The translations under genes and the position numbers were made by a program. The notes below the pieces were generated by a model that saw only the letters and a program-made list of their open reading frames with translations, ran no database searches and was not told where the DNA came from. 54,831 bases of DNA from Pseudomonas quercus (GTDB lineage Bacteria; Pseudomonadota; Gammaproteobacteria; Pseudomonadales; Pseudomonadaceae). The stretch is from contig NZ_JAAVJI010000019.1 of the NCBI RefSeq assembly GCF_012033695.1, positions 1 through 54,831 on the forward strand, given 5' to 3'. The stretch's first letter is position 1. Each line of letters starts with the position of its first letter. Below, piece after piece: positions 25,785 through 32,626 of the stretch.

Positions 25785-26543
25785 GTGCGCTTCGCCGTTC
25801 TTGGAAGCGGAAGCCAAGGGAATGGCACGCTCGTCTCCAGTGGCAACACGCTGGTGCTGGTGGATTGCGGGTTTTCCCTGCGTGAAACCGAGCGCCGCAT
25901 GGCGCTGCTGGGGGTGCACCCGGCGCAACTGAAGGGCGTGCTGGTCACCCACGAGCATGCCGACCATGTGCATGGGGTGGAGCTGCTGTCACGGCGCTAC
26001 AACGTACCGGTGTACCTCAGCGAAGGTACACGCACGGGGTTGCGCAAGCCGGTGGTCGCTGCGCGCAGCGTGCATTGCGGTGATGCCTTCGATATCGGCG
26101 ACCTGCATGTACGCGTGGTGGGTGTTGCCCACGACGCGCGCGAACCCACCCAGTACGTATTCAGCGATGGCGCCCGGCGTTTCGGGCTGCTCACCGACCT
26201 GGGCTCGTGGTGCCCGAAGGTGATGAACCATTACAGCGGCCTCGATGCCTTGATGGTCGAAGCCAACCACTGCCGTGAGCTGCTGGCCTATGGGCCGTAC
26301 CCGTACTATCTCAAGCAGCGGGTAGGCGGCGATCGGGGGCATTTGAACAACCACCAGGCCGCGAACCTGGTGGCAGAGCTGGGATGGCAAGGCTTGCAAC
26401 ATTTGGTGCTTGCCCATATCAGCCAGAAGAACAACTTGCCGGAACGCGCCAGGCAGTGCTTCGTCGATACCCTCGGGTGCGACCCTGCCTGGCTGCAACT
26501 GGCGGACCAGGCCTCAGGGCTCGACTGGCGACACATCGCCTAG
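25785..26543 (+). CDS. MBL-fold metallohydrolase (YycJ/WalJ-like)
   Basis: This 252-residue metallo-beta-lactamase-fold protein has the zinc motif THEHADHVHG, a start MRFAVLGSGSQGNGTLV typical of the YycJ group, and the later ligands LLTDLGS (Asp) and LAHISQKNN (His). Relatives are predicted 5' exonucleases or hydrolases in DNA metabolism; the substrate here is unknown. The GTG start follows the bamC stop with no gap, so translation is probably coupled. Confidence 0.85.
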   Translation: MRFAVLGSGSQGNGTLVSSGNTLVLVDCGFSLRETERRMALLGVHPAQLKGVLVTHEHADHVHGVELLSRRYNVPVYLSEGTRTGLRKPVVAARSVHCGDAFDIGDLHVRVVGVAHDAREPTQYVFSDGARRFGLLTDLGSWCPKVMNHYSGLDALMVEANHCRELLAYGPYPYYLKQRVGGDRGHLNNHQAANLVAELGWQGLQHLVLAHISQKNNLPERARQCFVDTLGCDPAWLQLADQASGLDWRHIA

Positions 26544-26569
26544 CCCAACCACTGTTAGCGGAGCCCACC

Positions 26570-27280
26570 ATGGAAAAACGCGAAGAACTGTACCGCGGCA
26601 AAGCCAAGTCGGTATACAAGACCGACGACGCCGATCGTTTGATCCTGCTGTTCCGTAACGACACGTCGGCATTCGACGGCAAGCGCATCGAGCAGTTGGA
26701 CCGCAAAGGCATGGTGAACAACAAGTTCAACGCCTTCATCATGCAGAAGCTGGAAGAAGCCGGCGTGCCGACGCAGTTCGATCGCCTGCTGGGCGACAAC
26801 GAATGCCTGGTGAAAAAACTCGACATGATCCCGGTGGAATGCGTAGTGCGCAACTATGCTGCGGGCAGCCTGGTCAAGCGCCTGGGCATCGAAGAGGGCA
26901 AGCAGCTGGTGCCGTCCACCTTCGAGCTGTTCCTGAAAAACGACGCCATGGGCGACCCCTTCATCAACGAATCCCACGTGGTTGCGTTCGGCTGGGGTAC
27001 CGCCGAGCAGCTGGCGACCATGAAGCAGCTGTCCTTGAAGGTCAACGACGTACTCACCAAGCTGTTCGATGACGCTGGCCTGCTGTTGGTGGACTTCAAG
27101 CTGGAGTTCGGCGTGTTCCATGGCCAGATCGTGCTGGGTGACGAATTCAGCCCCGACGGCTGCCGCCTGTGGGACAAGGACACCCGCAAGAAAATGGACA
27201 AGGACCGCTTCCGCCAAGGCTTGGGCGATGTGATCGAAGCCTACGAAGAAGTGGCCAAGCGCCTGGGCGTGCCGCTGTAA
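26570..27280 (+). CDS. purC: SAICAR synthetase
   Basis: PurC joins CAIR and aspartate using ATP in purine synthesis. The 236-residue protein starts MEKREELYRGKAKSVYKTDD and has the family motifs KLDMIPVECVVRNYAAGS, LVDFKLEFGVFHGQIVLGDE and SPDGCRLWD. An open frame upstream to 26,384 overlaps the MBL gene and is not part of it. purC is the last core gene before the tRNA-Ser integration site. Confidence 0.97.
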   Translation: MEKREELYRGKAKSVYKTDDADRLILLFRNDTSAFDGKRIEQLDRKGMVNNKFNAFIMQKLEEAGVPTQFDRLLGDNECLVKKLDMIPVECVVRNYAAGSLVKRLGIEEGKQLVPSTFELFLKNDAMGDPFINESHVVAFGWGTAEQLATMKQLSLKVNDVLTKLFDDAGLLLVDFKLEFGVFHGQIVLGDEFSPDGCRLWDKDTRKKMDKDRFRQGLGDVIEAYEEVAKRLGVPL

Positions 27281-27508
27281 GCCCTTGTTGTTCCAGTTTG
27301 CACCAGTGCTGCGCCCGCGCTGCGCCAAGCCCTGTAGGAGCCTGCGAAGCGCGTGCGCAGCGCGTGCGCAGCGGGCGAATTCGATCACTGAGCCTGCACG
27401 AAATCCGTTGCTCCACCGAAGCGGCCACGCAAACGCCTGAAAGCAGGAGAGTTTTTTTCACCCAAGGGCTTCGCCTTGGGGGAAACTGCTGCTATCATGC
27501 GCGCCACT

Positions 27509-27598
27509 GGAGAGATGCCGGAGTGGCCGAACGGGACGGATTCGAAATCCGTTGTACTGGCAACAGTACCTAGGGTTCAAATCCCTATCTCTCCGCCA
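27509..27598 (+). tRNA. tRNA-Ser(CGA)
   Basis: This 90-base class II tRNA has a long variable arm. The acceptor stem GGAGAGA pairs with TCTCTCC, followed by discriminator G and an encoded CCA at 27,596-27,598. The anticodon stem ACGGA/TCCGT encloses TTCGAAA, giving anticodon CGA, which reads the serine codon UCG. The T loop is GTTCAAATC. The gene stays intact because the integrated element restores nothing upstream of the T-arm; only the 3' end is duplicated at attR. Confidence 0.97.
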
Positions 27599-27601
27599 TA
27601 T
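27582..27601 (+). repeat. attL: left 20-bp direct repeat
   Basis: TCCCTATCTCTCCGCCATAT covers the 3' end of tRNA-Ser and three bases beyond. It is repeated exactly at 36,589-36,608. Similarity continues imperfectly past both copies (a run of A, CCC, TTGTAAATCA), so the element brings its own copy of the tRNA end and terminator. Confidence 0.92.
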
Positions 27602-27603
27602 CA

Positions 27604-27648
27604 AAAAAACCCTTGTAAATCAGTTGGTTAGGTTTGCAAGGGTTTTTT
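27604..27648 (+). terminator. Terminator after tRNA-Ser, element copy
   Basis: AAAAAACCCTTG at 27,604-27,615 pairs with CAAGGGTTTTTT at 27,637-27,648, a 12-bp stem ending in six T. It ends the tRNA transcript at the element side and mimics the native terminator now displaced to 36,611-36,653. Confidence 0.85.
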
Positions 27649-27673
27649 ATTTCTACCCCTTTTTCTATCCCAT
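27649..27673 (+). other. Putative integrase arm-binding sites, left end
   Basis: ATTTCTACCCCT (27,649-27,660) is followed directly by TTTTCTATCCCAT (27,661-27,673). The same words occur in the same order and orientation at the right end (36,492-36,529), where the first is doubled. Repeats inside both ends of an integrated element are typical of tyrosine-integrase arm sites. Confidence 0.6.
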
Positions 27674-27845
27674 TTTCATATCCTCCTTTTCAGCGTTCTG
27701 CTGGCCCTTTTTCATGCTGTTCCAAGGCAATCCTTCCAACACCTCACTCCATCGTCTCTAACTGCATTTTGAGCCCCTTTTTAGGCCCATTCTGGTCCTA
27801 TCTGCTTCTACCCCCTTCCCATCGCTCATTCAGCCCCAAAACGCA

Positions 27846-28009
27846 CCAAAACAAGTTTTGGCACCTTTTGAGGCTCCGCCTAAAAGCCACAGCCTCGGAC
27901 AAGTCCGAGTCGCTGGACAAATCCAGCGTAAAGCAAAAGCTGACAAGTCAGGTTCAGCCGGAAAAGTCCGGAAAAAAAAGCATTGATTTAAATGCTACTA
28001 TTTAAGTAG
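27846..28009. other. Array of short hairpins with shared ACAAGT core
   Basis: Eight consecutive inverted repeats fill this non-coding leader. Five share a central core but have different arms that stay complementary: CCAAAAC-AA-GTTTTGG (27,846-27,861), CTCGGAC-AA-GTCCGAG (27,894-27,909), CGCTGGA-CAAA-TCCAGCG (27,911-27,928), CTGAC-AA-GTCAG (27,940-27,951) and CCGGA-AAAG-TCCGG (27,958-27,971). Others are at 27,865-27,886, 27,980-27,995 and 27,995-28,009. Covarying arms around a fixed core point to structure in RNA or single-stranded DNA, or to iterated dyads bound by a protein. Function is unknown. The stretch from 27,674 to 27,845 before it is pyrimidine-rich and otherwise featureless. Confidence 0.7.
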
Positions 28010-28019
28010 GGCTTCTTTT

Positions 28020-28087
28020 AACCCGTTGGGCTTACCACCACACTTTGCTGCGCAAAGACGCTTCGCTTGCGGTAGTAAGCACGGGTT
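28020..28087 (+). other. Candidate origin of transfer (oriT)
   Basis: AACCCGT (28,020-28,026) and CTTACCACC (28,031-28,039) pair with GGTAGTAAG (28,071-28,079) and ACGGGTT (28,081-28,087), with one mismatch. They enclose a small hairpin CTTTG-CTGCG-CAAAG (28,043-28,057). A large imperfect inverted repeat just upstream of a relaxase gene is the usual setting of oriT. No nic sequence can be assigned with confidence. Confidence 0.45.
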
Positions 28088-28152
28088 CCTTGCCGGAAGG
28101 GCAGAAGCCAGGCCGTTATAGTCTGAAAATTAACAATAAATATGAGGAGAAA

Positions 28153-29817
28153 ATGAGTAGCAAAAAAACTGTTTCGATGATTTTTAAAACTTTGAATTAT
28201 ACGAATGAAATTAAGAAAAAATCCATCAATGGTCATGGTGGGCGCCGTCAGCTAATTAAGAGCTTACGCCATTCCTTACGAATACCAGCCAGCACTCCCA
28301 AACAATTGGAATGGCTAGATGAACAATCCCATCTAAATTTAATTTGGTTGCCAGAGATGGGGGTAATCAAGCTGGATGATTTCTCAGAAGAGCAGAGAGA
28401 GAAATTGCTTTCCCGGATCACGGACGAGGCGGAATCACCAACTATTGCAAATGACAATAGATCGGAGCTTATGGAGTTAAGAACAAAATTAAAGAACAAG
28501 GTAAAAAACGCCAGTAAACAAGAGACCAACGAAGCTACGATTTCGACCTTTCAAAAAATTTTGAATGTGCAAGGTGTTGCCGAAATAGATGAGTTATTGA
28601 CAGCTCTTGCCCAGTTCGAAATTATGAGAAAATCCCAAAAGCTAAGCACGGCTAGACAATTTCTTGAGTGTCATAATGAAATAGAACGTGGTCCGAAGCC
28701 ACTTATTAGAAAAAATCAAGCGGTAATCCAGGAGGCTTTTTTCAAGTTCCCTTCAAAAAATCAGGTTGAGGGCCTGAGTGCTGAGCAACGGATTAAGCTA
28801 ATCAAAGACTTTTATGGGATTGTATTTCCAGATTACCCGATACATTTTGTGGTGTTGCACGGCGATGAAGATGCGGATCTAACAGATCATAGCGACCATC
28901 CGCATATATTCATCTCAACCAAAAATAACAAAACAGGGCGTTATGATCTCCGTGAAACGCAGATCAACAAAGTCAATTCTTATCTCAAGAAACATAGGCC
29001 AGGAACGATCCCAATTAGCGAAAAACCTGACTTCTTAGAATCTCAATTATTATTCGGCTATTTACAAGACATGTTCTATTCCTTCACCAATAATAGGCTG
29101 CTGAAAGCGACGCCTTATTTCGCCAGGAAAAATAGCAAGACCGAAAGGTATACGAATACGCTTAGATTTATTAACGATGAGTCAAGAAAAGCGAAATCAG
29201 AGCGGGAATTTAGCCTATATCAGTTGATTAAGGAAAAAAGAAGTCGGGCAGCTCAAGATTTAGAACAGGCACAAAGGCAGGCAGCAGAAGCTAAGGAATA
29301 TACCCACAAAGCTAAGCAATATGTTTCTGTCCAAATAGCCAAGGCAAAAGACGCCAAAGAGTCTGCTAGGGATGCAGAACAGCGTCAAAAGCTTGCTGAA
29401 GAGGCAACTGAAGAAGAGTATCAGCGAGCTACCGCTTATCAAAGGCGAAGCGATTCATTTATCCAGTCCTTGCATAAGTCAACTGTACAGTATGACAGGA
29501 TACAAGATGAGATAGAGAAGAAGCGCAAACAGCTTAAGTTATTTAAAACTAATCTTACCGACCTGATTGACGGCATAATGCAATGGCTAGACGAGTTTTT
29601 CCAAGATAAAAAACAGGACTTACAGGAGCTATGTCTGGAGCGTGCTAGACAAGCTTATGCGAGAATTCGAGAGAATGACGAATCCTCTGATGGAATCTTT
29701 GTAAAGCAAGCCGAAGAGGCCATTGATCAACAATTAGGGTTTCTAGATGAGTATGGCACAGCGCTACCAGAATTGCCCAAAGCGCTAGAAATAAAGAGAA
29801 AAATTATCAAGCCTTAA
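28153..29817 (+). CDS. Relaxase-like mobilization protein
   Basis: This is a 554-residue hydrophilic protein. The middle has a His cluster after a beta-strand, VVLHGDEDADLTDH then SDHPHIFIS (His 236, 246, 249 and 251), similar to the metal-binding motif of HUH relaxases of the MobV and MobQ types, though the last His of the usual HxH is Phe unless the HPH pair serves. A conserved-looking KNQAVIQEAFFKFP lies upstream. Residues about 355-520 are charged and probably coiled coil. The GGAG spaced six bases from ATG sets the start. Position next to a candidate oriT supports mobilization. A replication-type HUH nuclease is the main alternative. Confidence 0.55.
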   Translation: MSSKKTVSMIFKTLNYTNEIKKKSINGHGGRRQLIKSLRHSLRIPASTPKQLEWLDEQSHLNLIWLPEMGVIKLDDFSEEQREKLLSRITDEAESPTIANDNRSELMELRTKLKNKVKNASKQETNEATISTFQKILNVQGVAEIDELLTALAQFEIMRKSQKLSTARQFLECHNEIERGPKPLIRKNQAVIQEAFFKFPSKNQVEGLSAEQRIKLIKDFYGIVFPDYPIHFVVLHGDEDADLTDHSDHPHIFISTKNNKTGRYDLRETQINKVNSYLKKHRPGTIPISEKPDFLESQLLFGYLQDMFYSFTNNRLLKATPYFARKNSKTERYTNTLRFINDESRKAKSEREFSLYQLIKEKRSRAAQDLEQAQRQAAEAKEYTHKAKQYVSVQIAKAKDAKESARDAEQRQKLAEEATEEEYQRATAYQRRSDSFIQSLHKSTVQYDRIQDEIEKKRKQLKLFKTNLTDLIDGIMQWLDEFFQDKKQDLQELCLERARQAYARIRENDESSDGIFVKQAEEAIDQQLGFLDEYGTALPELPKALEIKRKIIKP

Positions 29818-29818
29818 A

Positions 29819-29851
29819 TTAGACAGACCTTAATATTACTGGTCTGTCTAA
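29819..29851. other. Hairpin with TAATATTAC in its loop
   Basis: TTAGACAGACC and GGTCTGTCTAA form a perfect 11-bp stem around an 11-base loop, T-TAATATTAC-T (nonamer at 29,831-29,839). It begins one base after the relaxase-like gene's stop codon. Neither strand has a T run after the stem, so it is not a clear intrinsic terminator. The stem length, loop length and nonamer copy the layout of geminivirus rolling-circle origins; that likeness is by sequence only. Confidence 0.7.
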
Positions 29852-29887
29852 CCATAAGCATATGGCTCAAGAAGCTACAACGCCTAT

Positions 29888-30424
29888 CTAACGAAATGTA
29901 GTATACCGATATTCACTATTTCCAAGATAAGAATGGTTTTTGTAAAACCATTCTGGTGTCTTGATTTCGTCTATTCCATCGCGGACCAGATAAATCTGAA
30001 CCAGACCTGTATTACTGCCAATATTTATTTCAGCAGCATGCTGTGGTTCGACGTTCGATAGTCCAGGTTTTTTTCTTATGTCTAGATAGGCACTCTGTCC
30101 GCCATTGATGCCGTTTGGCAAAAGAATGTTTGGATAAGTGAAAAGGGGATTTTTGAGCTTGTAGAAGCTGGGTGAAACTAACATGTTCACTATGGCGGTT
30201 AGATTATATTTACTTCCTTTCGGTGGAGAACCACATACTTTAACCATCTGCTTAATATCTTCCATTTCTCGGCTTTTAATAAAGCCACGATCTTCATACA
30301 CCTGCCATTTTTTAATCGAAGCTGTTGTGAGTTCAGGCTTATAGTAGTAATAGCGATCATTACAAGCGGCTTGCAACTTAGTTGTTAGCAATAATGAAAC
30401 GCCAATCAATATAATTCTCTTCAT
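29888..30424 (-). CDS. Exported protein of unknown function
   Basis: This is a 178-residue protein with a signal peptide (MKRIILIGVSLLLTTKLQA). The mature part is rich in Tyr and Asn (CNDRYYYYKPE, YKNHSYLGNSEYRY), with Cys near its start and at VKVCGSPPKG that could form a disulfide. I do not recognise a family. GGGAG precedes the ATG at 30,424. It converges with the relaxase-like gene and lies downstream of a terminator that follows the lipoprotein gene, so it probably has its own promoter or depends on read-through. Confidence 0.6.
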   Translation of the reverse strand: MKRIILIGVSLLLTTKLQAACNDRYYYYKPELTTASIKKWQVYEDRGFIKSREMEDIKQMVKVCGSPPKGSKYNLTAIVNMLVSPSFYKLKNPLFTYPNILLPNGINGGQSAYLDIRKKPGLSNVEPQHAAEINIGSNTGLVQIYLVRDGIDEIKTPEWFYKNHSYLGNSEYRYTTFR

Positions 30425-30443
30425 CGAAGCAACTCCCAACAAA

Positions 30444-30463
30444 AAGCCCCTCGAAAGGGGCTT
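30444..30463 (-). terminator. Rho-independent terminator of the lipoprotein gene
   Basis: On the minus strand AAGCCCCT, a 4-base loop and AGGGGCTT form an 8-bp stem followed by a run of T. It lies 14 bases past the lipoprotein stop and just before the start of the exported protein gene at 30,424. Confidence 0.8.
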
Positions 30464-30477
30464 AGAAAGGTGATGGC

Positions 30478-30789
30478 TTATCTGAAAGCGCCACGAATGG
30501 CGGAGCGGACAGAGCTAGACACTTCGTTTTTCAATGAGCTAGCGGCATCTTTCGCCAGGTCTGTAACGAAGGATGAGCCTTCATCGGAGCTATCCCTTTG
30601 CGCTCCCGTGCGACTAGGCACGGCCTGACCGGCCCCCAACGACTGCACGGGTTGACCACCTTCATAGGCAACCTGCTGACTGCTCGCATGTGGAGATGGC
30701 ATGAACCCGCTTGCTTGCCGCTGCATATCTGCGCATCCACCTAATGCCAAACCTAATCCTGCTACCAATGCCATAACTGCTTGTTTCAT
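30478..30789 (-). CDS. Small lipoprotein
   Basis: This is a 103-residue predicted lipoprotein. The signal MKQAVMALVAGLGLALGGC ends in an LGGC lipobox. The mature part is Gln/Ser-rich, with an amphipathic C terminus (DLAKDAASSLKNEVSSSVRS). Two ATGs lie close together; the second, at 30,789, has GGAG at a good distance of nine bases, the first (30,795) only three. No family was recognised. Small lipoproteins on mobile elements can act in entry exclusion or surface change, but nothing here proves it. Confidence 0.6.
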   Translation of the reverse strand: MKQAVMALVAGLGLALGGCADMQRQASGFMPSPHASSQQVAYEGGQPVQSLGAGQAVPSRTGAQRDSSDEGSSFVTDLAKDAASSLKNEVSSSVRSAIRGAFR

Positions 30790-30848
30790 GGTCATTTTCT
30801 CCGATTCCGCCCCCCGCAACAGATCGGCGGGTAGTGAAAATCTACCTG

Positions 30849-30895
30849 AAAGGTCACCTTTTAGGAAGTGAAAATGCAATAAGGTGACTTTTTAA
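30849..30895. promoter_or_regulatory. Candidate operator pair between the lipoprotein and XRE genes
   Basis: AAAGGTCACCTTTTA (30,849-30,863) is itself nearly palindromic, and AAGGTGACTTTTT (30,881-30,893) is its inverted relative 32 bases away. They lie in the shared promoter region of the lipoprotein gene and the divergent XRE regulator, so binding by that regulator is plausible. Confidence 0.45.
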
Positions 30896-30952
30896 GGCGT
30901 TTTAGACAGGTCAGTTGTGTCGTTAAGTGATTGATTCTTCGAAGGATTTTTC

Positions 30953-31273
30953 ATGACGCGCACAGAGATAGGCAGTGCTCTTAGGCACTACCGAAAAAAA
31001 GCGGGACTGACGCAGGCAGATTTTGGAGAGCTTACTGGGTTCGATCCCAAAACGATAAGCCGTCTTGAGACTGGAGATCGCACGCCTAGTCTTGATGCAC
31101 TTGATGTATTCGCGCGCGTTCTCAAAATTCAGGTTCGTGATTTCTTTTCTGAAATAGACTCAGAGCTTACTGAGGAGCAGCTTAGATTTTATTTGATTAG
31201 CGTAATTTGTAAGTCTGATAAAACGCTTCTTGCTCAGTTTAAAAGTGTGGTTGACAAGATAATTAGTAAGTAA
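30953..31273 (+). CDS. XRE family DNA-binding regulator
   Basis: This is a 106-residue protein with one Cro/C1-type HTH at residues 5-62 (LRHYRKKAGLTQADFGELTG and DPKTISRLETGDRTPSLDAL), followed by a helical tail that may dimerise. It probably controls element genes such as the divergent lipoprotein or the replication gene 195 bases downstream. It is located like the repressor of an integrative element, but it lacks the S24 peptidase domain of SOS-sensitive repressors. Confidence 0.85.
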   Translation: MTRTEIGSALRHYRKKAGLTQADFGELTGFDPKTISRLETGDRTPSLDALDVFARVLKIQVRDFFSEIDSELTEEQLRFYLISVICKSDKTLLAQFKSVVDKIISK

Positions 31274-31435
31274 ACACAGAACAAAACCCCTCATCGTTTG
31301 CGCTTTGAAGGGTAAATGTTATGTTGATTAAAGGAGTAGAGATTAAGGGCGACCAAACCAGGATAATTTCTACATTGCTCAATTGCTTAATTAGTTTACC
31401 ATTTAGGTTCACGTTTGCAAGAGTAAAGCTCATTG

Positions 31436-31466
31436 TCTTCTCCTATATAATAATTAGAAGAGGAGA
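31436..31466 (+). promoter_or_regulatory. Leader pairing that can mask the rep ribosome-binding site
   Basis: The Shine-Dalgarno AGGAGA (31,461-31,466) is complementary to TCTCCT (31,439-31,444). A shifted alternative pairs TCTTCT (31,436-31,441) with AGAAGA (31,456-31,461) and leaves most of it free. Two mutually exclusive stems over the ribosome-binding site suggest translational control of the replication gene. Confidence 0.5.
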
Positions 31467-31468
31467 TA

Positions 31469-32467
31469 ATGAGGGATGCACAATTAAGAATCGAAAATGC
31501 GCTGGACTTATATAAAGGCAAGCTTCCAAGAAAGCCGTATTTTTCGAATGACTATACCAAAGGCAAAAAGATAGGCGCACAAAAAACAGCACTTAACGCT
31601 CTATATATTCAGCCCAACTCAAATACTCATAAGTATTTCATCACGTTGGATATTGATAGTGATACTGGGGTTTTTGATTGGTATGACAAAGGCTTACCTG
31701 CGCCGCAAATTATAGCCAGAAATCTTGATAATGGTCGCGCGCATATGAGCTACATTCTTAATAGTTCGGTAAAAATGGATTATTGCGGTAGTGCGACCGC
31801 GATAAAGTATTGCTGCGATGTTGAACATGGACTTGCCGTAAGGGTGGGTGCGGATATGAATTACAATGGGATTTTGACAAAGAATCCTTTTAACGCAGAA
31901 GCATACAAGATCTTTTCGTTTGAGACAGAAGCATATGATTTAGGATATCTCAATGAATTTGTAGATAAAGACCTTGTGAAACAGCATAAAGATGCTAGAA
32001 GAAAGAAAAATCTTGCGGCAGGTTTTGCTTCGGGTCGCAACTGCAATTTGTTCGAAAATTTGCGGTTGTGGGCTTATAAAAATTGGCATAAAACGCAAGG
32101 GTCGGAGCTGCACAAGATTCTAATTGAGCAAGGTCTCGCTTTCAATAATTTCGATCTTCCTCTAGATAAAAAAGAGGTGGTAGCTATCGCCTCTAGCGTG
32201 TATCGATTTATGGAAAAGAATTTCTCACTTGAAATATTAGGCCAGCTTAAAAGCAAGCGAGCCAAGCAGTCTAGAGAAAAAAGTAGTGGCAATGTTAAGT
32301 ATACCGATGGCAAACCATGGGAAAAAGAGGGTATCGCAGCTTCAACTTATTACTATCGAAAGAGTGTTTCTAATTTAAAAGCTAGTGTAGACAAAGAGCC
32401 TTGGAAGGCGCTTGGCATAAGTCGCTCCACCTACTTTAGGAGAAGAAGGTTAGATAATGTTATGTGA
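31469..32467 (+). CDS. Replication initiation protein, ColE2-type replicase family
   Basis: This is a 332-residue protein resembling the replicase/PriCT family of theta plasmid initiators such as ColE2 Rep. An N-terminal archaeo-eukaryotic-primase-like part shows FITLDIDSDTGVFDW and PQIIARNLDNGRAHMSYIL. A PriCT-type helical part has GRNCNLFENLRLWAYKNWH. The C terminus has two copies of a PW-x-x-x-GI-x-x-STY-x-x-R motif (GKPWEKEGIAASTYYYRK, KEPWKALGISRSTYFRRR), probably DNA-binding. Such proteins make a primer and bind ori in cis. GAGGAG precedes the ATG. It implies that the excised element replicates. Confidence 0.75.
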   Translation: MRDAQLRIENALDLYKGKLPRKPYFSNDYTKGKKIGAQKTALNALYIQPNSNTHKYFITLDIDSDTGVFDWYDKGLPAPQIIARNLDNGRAHMSYILNSSVKMDYCGSATAIKYCCDVEHGLAVRVGADMNYNGILTKNPFNAEAYKIFSFETEAYDLGYLNEFVDKDLVKQHKDARRKKNLAAGFASGRNCNLFENLRLWAYKNWHKTQGSELHKILIEQGLAFNNFDLPLDKKEVVAIASSVYRFMEKNFSLEILGQLKSKRAKQSREKSSGNVKYTDGKPWEKEGIAASTYYYRKSVSNLKASVDKEPWKALGISRSTYFRRRRLDNVM

Positions 32468-32559
32468 GTGAGACTAAAACTTGGAATTTAACTATATCAG
32501 GGATAATAGCGGTAGAAGGCAGTATTGGTTTGGTCCTGTCTTTAATTTCGAATAACGAG

Positions 32560-32588
32560 TAGACCAAATTTTCTTAATCCTGTATAAT
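32560..32588 (+). promoter_or_regulatory. Promoter of the restriction-modification gene with flanking dyad
   Basis: TAGACC, 17 bases and TATAAT form a good sigma-70 promoter ending 38 bases before the ATG. GACCAAA overlapping the -35 (32,562-32,568) is the inverted copy of TTTGGTC at 32,529-32,535, a possible operator. Confidence 0.55.
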
Positions 32589-32626
32589 TCTGTTCATTTT
32601 TTATTCACACCAAGGGCGCACCATCA

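Noticed and set aside
24606..25973. 455-codon open frame antisense to bamC
   Set aside because: The forward strand encodes a clear BamC lipoprotein and MBL protein; the reverse frame has no motifs or ribosome-binding site.
27461..27480. Hairpin CCCAAGG-GCTTCG-CCTTGGG before tRNA-Ser considered as the purC terminator
   Set aside because: No T run follows on the plus strand; the T run lies before the stem. It may still pause transcription, but it is not supported as a terminator.
27846..28009. Hairpin array considered as a CRISPR or integron attC array
   Set aside because: Spacing is irregular (18-48 bases), arms differ between copies, there are no spacer-repeat units and no cas or intI genes. 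attC-type core sites are absent.
31321..31515. 64-codon plus-strand frame before the replication gene
   Set aside because: Overlaps the rep start in another frame and reads through the leader structure; no family features.
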